59,735 nucleotides of DNA from Candidatus Methanosuratincola sp. (GTDB lineage Archaea; Thermoproteota; Methanomethylicia; Methanomethylicales; Methanomethylicaceae). Below the pieces are notes generated by a model, which was not told the origin of the DNA, searched no databases, and was given only the letters and a program-made list of their open reading frames with translations. Shown piece after piece: positions 53,114 to 59,735 of the stretch. The stretch spans positions 1 to 59,735 of the forward strand of contig JBBFLR010000007.1 of assembly GCA_037478935.1 (NCBI GenBank). The letters are read 5' to 3'. The translations under genes and the position numbers were made by a program. Each line of letters begins with the position of its first letter. Position 1 is the stretch's first letter.

Positions 53114-54163
53114 ATGGAGAATGTCCTTTTCTTTATACCCGGTCTGATCGCGTCTTCAATGGTCGCTGCTGCAATTGCTGTTCTATACTCCCTGGTCCTA
53201 CCGGGGATCGAGAGGAAGGTGCAGGCTAGGATACAGCAGAGGATCGGGCCGCCGATCTTGACACCTGGGTTCTGGTCAGTGCTGAAGTTCGGATACAAGA
53301 AGCCTGTCGAGCCCAACGCGCAGATGCCTGGGCTATACAGGTCACTGGTTTACTTTGGAATCGGCATCGTGGTTCTTCTTTTCCTCTTCACCACGCCTTA
53401 CTGGTGGGCAGTGCTGGGTTGGGGGAGCATTCTAGGTATTGCAGGTCTGCTAAAGCTCGAGGAAGTCCTCTATGTATTGATGGGATCTCAGTCCCAGTCC
53501 TTCCTCTCGGCAGGCATGCCCGTCCCGGATCTGGCAAAAGGATCAAAGCATGTCGAGAAGAGGAGGGAATACGTGGAGCAGCACTCGGCTGAGAGGGCCC
53601 TGAAGATGATGGCAATAGGGTCGTTGCCGCTCTACGTCGCTCTCTTGGTGCCTTTTGCAATGGCAAGGAGCACCATGATAAGATCGGTCGTTGCCATGCA
53701 GAACCCTGCCTACGCCCTTTCGTCTGAGTGGTGGTCAGCCGCGCTCCCTTCAAACCCAGTCCTATTTACATTCCCTGGCATTCTCGCGGCAATAGTCTAC
53801 TTTGTTGGCTATGTGATGCTGCTGAACGAGAAGCCTTTCAGCATACTCAAGGCAAAGATCGACGTCATTGAGGGGGGCGTGCTCGAATACGCTTCCAAGC
53901 TGAGGGCATGCTACTATATCATGAGGAACGTGCTGCTGTTTGCGCTCTCGAGCATCTTCGTCACGCTCTTCATTGGAATCCCATTCGACCCGTTCATGCC
54001 GGCGATGATGCTGCTCAACATGGCTCTCAGCCTACTGCTGCCCGTAATGCTTTCCGTGCTTGTTGCGTTCTCACCGATACTCACGTTCAGGCAGATCTAT
54101 CCTGCTGCGATAGGACTCTCGGCAGTTGGCACACTTGCGCTAATTATTTCGTTAGGAGTCTAA
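53114..54163 (+). CDS. ehbO: EhbO-like membrane anchor (NuoH/HycD family)
   Basis: 349 residues, about eight membrane segments. GIERKVQARIQQRIGPPIL is the NuoH loop motif that binds the hydrogenase arm; NEKPFSILKAKIDVIEGGVLEYASK is the second conserved loop with its Glu. TTG 53108 opens the frame directly after the ehbN stop, but ATG 53114 is more natural. Confidence 0.94.
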   Translation: MENVLFFIPGLIASSMVAAAIAVLYSLVLPGIERKVQARIQQRIGPPILTPGFWSVLKFGYKKPVEPNAQMPGLYRSLVYFGIGIVVLLFLFTTPYWWAVLGWGSILGIAGLLKLEEVLYVLMGSQSQSFLSAGMPVPDLAKGSKHVEKRREYVEQHSAERALKMMAIGSLPLYVALLVPFAMARSTMIRSVVAMQNPAYALSSEWWSAALPSNPVLFTFPGILAAIVYFVGYVMLLNEKPFSILKAKIDVIEGGVLEYASKLRACYYIMRNVLLFALSSIFVTLFIGIPFDPFMPAMMLLNMALSLLLPVMLSVLVAFSPILTFRQIYPAAIGLSAVGTLALIISLGV

Positions 54164-54175
54164 GGTGGTCTGGAT

Positions 54176-54451
54176 ATGCCTAAGATAGCGATTCGCGGTA
54201 AACATGTAATAACCCTCGGCGGCTGGGTAGTCGAACACAGGGCAAACCTGCCATACAGGGACTATGTGGTGGGCAATCCATTCGACGAGCCGGTCAAGAT
54301 CGAGGCTCCGATATACTCGATAGAAGGAATCAACGCAATAAAGTCGCTTGGACTAATAGTTGAGCCCGTATCGAAATATGATCGTCTGATAGATAAACTA
54401 AATAAGGTGAAAGCCCTAATCGGAGTGTCACAAAAACGTGAGCTCGCGTGA
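54176..54451 (+). CDS. ehbP: EhbP-like subunit
   Basis: 91 residues, soluble. It opens with IRGKHVITLGGWVVEHRANLPYRDYVVGNP, which I recognise as the EhbP type, and sits in the EhbP position after the NuoH-like gene. Function unknown. It ends 7 nt before the first ATP synthase gene. Confidence 0.83.
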   Translation: MPKIAIRGKHVITLGGWVVEHRANLPYRDYVVGNPFDEPVKIEAPIYSIEGINAIKSLGLIVEPVSKYDRLIDKLNKVKALIGVSQKRELA

Positions 54452-54458
54452 TTAGGTA

Positions 54459-54758
54459 ATGAAAATTTTTTTCGTTGGAAGCCCTCAATTGGCAGACGGC
54501 TATAAAATCACAGGAGTCAATCCTATCGCTGTCTCTAGCGAAGATGATTTTCTACGGGCGCTCGAGGGCCTAGCCTCCAATGAGGAGGCTGGTATTGTGC
54601 TGATTGACAGCGACTACATCCCTGCCGTGAGGGAAAAAATAGAGAAACTGAAAATAAGGAGTAAATTGCCTATCTTCATAGAAGTCCCTGGGAGAAAGTC
54701 CGGAACAACTGTCGATCTTAAGGCGATGATAAGCCGGATTATGGGGGTCAAAGTTTGA
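54459..54758 (+). CDS. atpF: A-type ATP synthase subunit F
   Basis: 99 residues. Rossmann-like response: MKIFFVGSPQLADGYKITGVNP at the start and GIVLIDSDYI in the middle, typical of AtpF/NtpF. Part of the central rotor stalk. Seven nt after ehbP, with no promoter between. Gene order F-E-A-B-D. Confidence 0.93.
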   Translation: MKIFFVGSPQLADGYKITGVNPIAVSSEDDFLRALEGLASNEEAGIVLIDSDYIPAVREKIEKLKIRSKLPIFIEVPGRKSGTTVDLKAMISRIMGVKV

Positions 54759-55378
54759 GCGGAAAACCTGTTAGTGTCCAGAGCACCGTCGATCCAGAGG
54801 GTTTCAACAGGCTGGTCGGTGCACTGTTTGAGGAGACAAGTTCAAAGGTAGATGCATTGATGGCTGAGGCACTGAACACCGTTGAGTCAATAATGTCCGA
54901 ATCCAAGAAATACTCAATCAGGCGGTGCAAGGAGATTTTGGACTCATACAGCGAATCCTCTGATGCCGAGTACAGAAAGGAGATCTCGAAGGCAGAGATC
55001 GATGCGAGGATGCAAGCCTTGCGCATCAAGGAAGAAGTCGTTGAGGCAGTTTTCACTGAGGCAAGGAAACGGCTCTTGGAATTCACAGAAAAGGAGGAGT
55101 ATCTGGAGATTATGCAAAAACAGCTAACTTCTCTTTCGGGTCTAGTCCATGTGGGAAAGGTAGTCCTAAGCAAAAAAGACCTAGAGAGGATAGGCGAAGA
55201 GACGATAAGAAAAATTTTCGGTCCGAAATGTGAAATAACCGTGGAAGATGTAGGAACCGGCGGTTTCATGCTCATATCAAAGGACGGAAAGGTTGCTATC
55301 GATCGAACGATCGATTCTATCCTCAAATCCAAGAAGGATCAGATGCGTGGAAGGATAGCCGAAAAGTTGTTCGGGTGA
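54755..55378 (+). CDS. atpE: A-type ATP synthase subunit E
   Basis: 207 residues from TTG 54755. N-terminal long helix of the peripheral stalk, C-terminal globular part [35 protein letters not shown]. Overlaps atpF by 4 nt. Confidence 0.92.
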   Translation: MSGKPVSVQSTVDPEGFNRLVGALFEETSSKVDALMAEALNTVESIMSESKKYSIRRCKEILDSYSESSDAEYRKEISKAEIDARMQALRIKEEVVEAVFTEARKRLLEFTEKEEYLEIMQKQLTSLSGLVHVGKVVLSKKDLERIGEETIRKIFGPKCEITVEDVGTGGFMLISKDGKVAIDRTIDSILKSKKDQMRGRIAEKLFG

Positions 55379-55383
55379 TCGCG

Positions 55384-57147
55384 ATGGGGATAAAAGGGAA
55401 AATCCGAAAGATTAGCGGTCCGGTAGTAGTTGCAGAGGACGTCTCAGGTCTGGAAATGCACGAGCTTGTGATGGTAGGAAAGGACGAACTGATCGGCGAA
55501 GTAGTCAGGGTGGAAGGCGACTCTGCGACGATCCAGGTCTACGAAGACACCGTTGGTTTGAAACCAGGCGAAAAGGTGCTGGGATCCGGGATGCCGCTTG
55601 CAGTCGAGCTCGGTCCAGGTTTGCTCATGGGGATCTTTGATGGGATCCAGAGGCCTCTGGAGGTTATCCAGCAACTTACGGGGGACTTCATTAAGCGGGG
55701 TATAAAGACCCCTGCGCTACCTAGGGAAAAGCAATGGCATTTTGTCCCCGTGCTAAAGAAGGGAGACACCGTCTCGGGCGGGGAGGTAATGGGGACAGTA
55801 CAAGAGACTCCAATATTCGAGCACAGGTGTCTTGTTCCGCCCAATGTAAAGGGAAAAGTCGAGTACATGGCAAAAGAAGGGGATTACACAGTCGAGGACA
55901 CTGTCTGCCGGGTTTCTGGAGAGCGGGGTAAGATAGAGCTGAAGATGTACCACAAGTGGCCGGTCAGGGAGCCGCGCCCCTATGTCGAGAGGCTAGAGCC
56001 ATCAGAGCCACTCATAACAGGGCAACGCATTATAGATACCTTCTTCCCGGTCGCCAAGGGTGGAGCTGTAGCCATCCCCGGAGGGTTTGGGACCGGAAAG
56101 ACGATCACTTCCCACCAGCTTGCTGCATGGTCCGATGCAGAAGTCATCGTATACATCGGATGCGGGGAGAGGGGTAATGAGATGACCGAGGTTCTTTTGA
56201 CCTTCCCCGAGTGGAAGGATCCGAAGAGCGGAAGGCCCCTGATGGAGCGGACTGTGCTTATAGCCAACACAAGCAATATGCCCGTCTCAGCGAGAGAAGC
56301 TAGCGTCTACACCGGAATTACAATCGCAGAGTACTTCAGGGACATGGGCTACAACGTGGCCATAATGGCTGACTCCACAAGCAGGTGGGCGGAGGCGCTC
56401 AGGGAGATCTCCGGCAGGCTCGAAGAGATGCCTGCCGAGGAAGGGTATCCCTCCTATCTCTCCTCTAGGCTTGGCGAGTTCTATGAAAGGGCAGGGAGGG
56501 TAAAGACGATGGGGGGCGGGGTAGGGTCGGTGACGCTCATAGGCGCAGTATCTCCCCCTGGGGGCGACTTCTCCGAACCCGTAACTGTTCACACAAAGCG
56601 CTTCGTAAGATGCTTCTGGGCACTCGACAGCGCACTGGCAAGCATGCGCCACTACCCTGCGATCAACTGGCTCACCAGCTATTCTGAATACACCGACTAT
56701 GTGGAGAGCTGGTGGAACAGACTGACCTCTAACCGATGGAGATCGCAGAGGCTGAAGGCAATGGAGATCCTCAAGCGTGAGGATGAGCTGAAGGAAGTGA
56801 TCAGGCTTGTTGGATCGGAAGCCCTTCCAGAGTCAGAGAAGCTCGTCTTGGAGACCGCAAGGCTATTGAGGGAGGGCTTCTTGCAGCAAAACGCATACGA
56901 TCCAATCGACACTTACTCATCACCTGAAAAGCAGTTCATGCTGCTCGACGCAATACTAAACTTCCACGATGCCGCAGGCGCTGCAATCTCAAAAGGCGTA
57001 CCTGCCTCAAAGTTAGTCTCTATGCCACAGCTTGCCGATCTCGCAAAGCTCAGGATGTCCGTTGAGAATGAACGCATCAATGAGATCCAGAAGTTCTCAG
57101 AGTCGCTTTCTTACGAGATCAAGAAACTCATGGAGGTTAAGTTCTGA
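55384..57147 (+). CDS. atpA: A-type ATP synthase subunit A (catalytic)
   Basis: 587 residues. Walker A GGFGTGKT with Lys near 239; [10 protein letters not shown] catalytic Glu block; [27 protein letters not shown] 55375 opens the frame, but GGTGATC just before ATG 55384 makes it the better start. Catalytic ATP synthesis/hydrolysis subunit. No intein. Confidence 0.97.
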   Translation: MGIKGKIRKISGPVVVAEDVSGLEMHELVMVGKDELIGEVVRVEGDSATIQVYEDTVGLKPGEKVLGSGMPLAVELGPGLLMGIFDGIQRPLEVIQQLTGDFIKRGIKTPALPREKQWHFVPVLKKGDTVSGGEVMGTVQETPIFEHRCLVPPNVKGKVEYMAKEGDYTVEDTVCRVSGERGKIELKMYHKWPVREPRPYVERLEPSEPLITGQRIIDTFFPVAKGGAVAIPGGFGTGKTITSHQLAAWSDAEVIVYIGCGERGNEMTEVLLTFPEWKDPKSGRPLMERTVLIANTSNMPVSAREASVYTGITIAEYFRDMGYNVAIMADSTSRWAEALREISGRLEEMPAEEGYPSYLSSRLGEFYERAGRVKTMGGGVGSVTLIGAVSPPGGDFSEPVTVHTKRFVRCFWALDSALASMRHYPAINWLTSYSEYTDYVESWWNRLTSNRWRSQRLKAMEILKREDELKEVIRLVGSEALPESEKLVLETARLLREGFLQQNAYDPIDTYSSPEKQFMLLDAILNFHDAAGAAISKGVPASKLVSMPQLADLAKLRMSVENERINEIQKFSESLSYEIKKLMEVKF

Positions 57148-58526
57148 TGACTGTACAGATGGAGTTCCGAGGGGTCACGAAGATCAGCGGACCCCTTGTC
57201 TTTGTAGAGGGTGTGTCTGATGTAGGTTATAATGAACTCGTCGAGATTAAGACCAGCGACGGGGAGATGAGAAGGGGAAAAGTGCTCGAAGTATCGAAAG
57301 GAATGGCTGTTGTAGAGGTCTTCGAGGGGACAACCGGGCTGTCCACTACTGATACCTCGATAAAATTCCTTGGCAAGCCCCTCATGCTGCCTGTCTCGGA
57401 TGACATGCTCGGAAGGGTCTTTAATGGCACAGGTGAACCCATAGACGGCGGCCCGACACCTTTCACCGAGGACTACCGTGACGTGAACGGGTTGCCTATG
57501 AACCCGTACTCTAGGGATTACCCTAACGAGTTCATTCAGACCGGCATCTCGGCTATAGATGGAATGGATACCCTCGTGAGGGGCCAGAAACTTCCGCTTT
57601 TTTCAGGTTCGGGGTTGCCCCACAACCTGATTGCGACTCAGGTCGCTAGGCAGGCAACAATCCCGGGTGAGGAGACCAGCTTCGCCGTCATATTTGTTGC
57701 CATGGGTATCAAGCACGACGAGGCAGCCTTCTTCAAAAGGAGTTTTGAGGAGTCTGGTGCGCTGAAGAACTCTTCGCTATTCCTGAACTTGGCTGATGAT
57801 CCCCCTGTAGAGAGGCTTGTTACCCCCCGCTGTGCGCTGACCTTAGCGGAATACCTTGCGTTTGAGAGGGACATGCATGTTCTTGTTATCCTCACTGACA
57901 TGACGAACTATGCCGAGGCACTGAGGGAGACTAGTGCGGCAAGGGAGGAGGTCCCGAGCAGGAAGGGTTACCCTGGTTACATGTACAGCGACTTTGCCTC
58001 GATCTACGAACGCGCCGGTCGTATAAAGGGCAAGAAAGGCAGCATCACCCAAATGCCTGTACTTACCATGCCAAATGATGACATCACCCACCCGATCCCA
58101 GACCTGACCGGGTACATCACTGAGGGGCAGATCGTGATCGACAGGGACTTGCACCGTAGAGGCGTTTACCCTCCCATAAATATACTCCCGAGCCTTTCAA
58201 GGCTAATGAAGGACGGAATAGGGAAGGGAAAGACGAGAGAGGATCACGGACCAGTGGCTAGCCAGCTATACTCTGCGTATGCCAGGTCCCAAGAACTCAG
58301 GCAGCTCAGTGCCATCATCGGTGAGGAGGGCCTTACGGAGAAGGACAGGGCATATCTGAGATTTGGAGACGCATTCGAGCAGCGCTTCCTTAGTCAGAAG
58401 TTTGATGAGAACCGGAGCTTAGAGGTCACGCTGTCTCTGGCCTGGGAAATGCTGTCCCTGCTCCCCGAGTCCGAGCTGACTAGGATCTCAGACAAATTCG
58501 TCAAGAAGTACTACAGGCCGAAGTGA
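57147..58526 (+). CDS. atpB: A-type ATP synthase subunit B (regulatory)
   Basis: 459 residues, like subunit A but without a P-loop ([18 protein letters not shown]). [11 protein letters not shown] and [13 protein letters not shown] are the NtpB hallmarks. Starts at the last base of atpA (1-nt overlap). Confidence 0.97.
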   Translation: MTVQMEFRGVTKISGPLVFVEGVSDVGYNELVEIKTSDGEMRRGKVLEVSKGMAVVEVFEGTTGLSTTDTSIKFLGKPLMLPVSDDMLGRVFNGTGEPIDGGPTPFTEDYRDVNGLPMNPYSRDYPNEFIQTGISAIDGMDTLVRGQKLPLFSGSGLPHNLIATQVARQATIPGEETSFAVIFVAMGIKHDEAAFFKRSFEESGALKNSSLFLNLADDPPVERLVTPRCALTLAEYLAFERDMHVLVILTDMTNYAEALRETSAAREEVPSRKGYPGYMYSDFASIYERAGRIKGKKGSITQMPVLTMPNDDITHPIPDLTGYITEGQIVIDRDLHRRGVYPPINILPSLSRLMKDGIGKGKTREDHGPVASQLYSAYARSQELRQLSAIIGEEGLTEKDRAYLRFGDAFEQRFLSQKFDENRSLEVTLSLAWEMLSLLPESELTRISDKFVKKYYRPK

Positions 58527-58536
58527 GGTCTGGGTC

Positions 58537-59170
58537 TTGTCCCTTAGGGTAGCACCTTCAAAGATGAACCTGATCAGGTTCAAGCGTACGCTCTCTTTTC
58601 TTAGTAGGGCGCACGATCTTTTGGAGGAGAAGCGGGACATACTCTTACTCGAGGTCAACCGGCGCATCAGCGAGGCCACAAAGCTCAGGGGAGACCTCGA
58701 CAGAACCCTGAGGGAGGCTTATACGGTACTTGACGAGGCTACTGCAGTCGTAGGGTCAAAGGAAATAGAATCAGCAGCTAAGTTCCCTTCAACAACTTTC
58801 GAACTGGCCACATCTAAGAAAAAAGTGATGGGCGTATCGGTCCTCTCCCTGAATTTGGAGAATTTGAGACGATCGACAACCTATGCCCTCGACAGGCCGA
58901 CAGTGCTGATAGACGAAGCCGCTGAAAAATTCAAGCTGGCGCTCGAACTTGTGGTGAGGGTGGCTGAGCTGGAAAATACGCTAATCAACTTGGTTGAAGA
59001 AGTGAAGAAGACCCAGAGAAGAATAAACGCACTTGAACAGTTCCTGATACCTAGATACTCAGCTACGGTAGCTATGATATCGAACATCCTCGAAGAGAGG
59101 GACAGGGAAGAGTTCGTTAGAGTTAAGAAAGTGAAGCGCATTCTTGAAAGACGGGCGGAGGTCCATGAAA

Positions 59171-59178
<8 letters not shown>
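58537..59178 (+). CDS. atpD: A-type ATP synthase subunit D (central rotor)
   Basis: 213 residues from TTG 58537, giving MSLRVAPSKMNLIRFKRTL, the usual NtpD N terminus. Two long coiled-coil helices at each end (about 10-75 and 130-205) form the shaft. Ten nt after atpB. Confidence 0.94.
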
Positions 59179-59694
<516 letters not shown>

Positions 59695-59718
59695 TAGCCG
59701 GGATTCGGGTGCGTCTTG

Positions 59719-59735
59719 ATGCTACGCCCAGTCAG
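59719..59735 (+). CDS. Possible start of A-type ATP synthase subunit I (cut by the window edge)
   Basis: ATG CTA CGC CCA GTC (MLRPV), with GGGTG 7-9 nt upstream and directly behind atpK. AtpI proteins often start M-x-R/K-P, and no subunit I or C gene has appeared yet. Only 17 bases are visible. Confidence 0.35.

Overview
The window is archaeal. Evidence: TATA-type promoters with many leaderless or GGTGATC-led starts; TFB, Gar1, Nop5, fibrillarin, SRP19, S8e and S30e; A-type ATP synthase genes; tRNA-Gly with a bulge-helix-bulge intron. Several markers (S30e, an Rpc34-like Fe-S winged-helix protein, a crenarchaeal-style pyruvoyl arginine decarboxylase relative, A-ATPase order E-A-B-D-small-K) point to the TACK side. 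An Ehb-type energy-converting [NiFe] hydrogenase plus an MtaA/MtbA-type methyltransferase suggest a methanogen-like or methyl-metabolising member, for example Methanomethylicia/Verstraetearchaeota. That placement is inference; no 16S rRNA or mcr gene is present.

Layout. 1-4.3 kb: 5' part of a molybdopterin oxidoreductase, small membrane proteins, a DUF169 protein and an MtaA-like protein. 4.7-7.1 kb: orphan CHASE4 histidine kinase, a 500-bp empty stretch and tRNA-Ala. 7.1-24 kb: homoserine dehydrogenase, then a dense alpha-glucan/trehalose region: GH57-like protein lacking both catalytic residues, GalT-like protein, ROK sugar kinase, GT4 glycosyltransferase, stand-alone GT4 N-terminal half, small winged-helix protein, GlgB, TreS-maltokinase fusion, MscS-like membrane protein, MalQ and an intact large GH57 enzyme. 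24-31.6 kb: Lsm-winged-helix fusion, OsmC, another GT4, tRNA-Gly and tRNA-Phe, a frameshifted prenyltransferase-repeat gene, UppS, M24 peptidase, DUF84 phosphatase, HypE. 31.6-44.3 kb: information processing (S8e, HypA, SRP19, Gar1, TFB, Rpc34-like, RlmE, Nop5, fibrillarin, DUF61, HTH regulator, RNase HII, Trm1, S30e, arginine/AdoMet decarboxylase, ProS, EndoQ).

44.4-59.7 kb: one tightly packed plus-strand run. An unknown 93-aa gene comes first, then 16 Ehb-type genes (Mrp-like membrane subunits, three ferredoxin-type proteins with 16 [4Fe-4S] motifs in total, NiFe small and large subunits, NuoH-like subunit, EhbP), then, 7 nt later, A-type ATP synthase F-E-A-B-D-G-K. The layout suggests that a ferredoxin-linked, ion-translocating hydrogenase and the ATP synthase are co-expressed. 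HypA and HypE for NiFe-site maturation lie 12 kb upstream. This hydrogenase-ATP synthase run and the glucan region are the two most interesting systems here.
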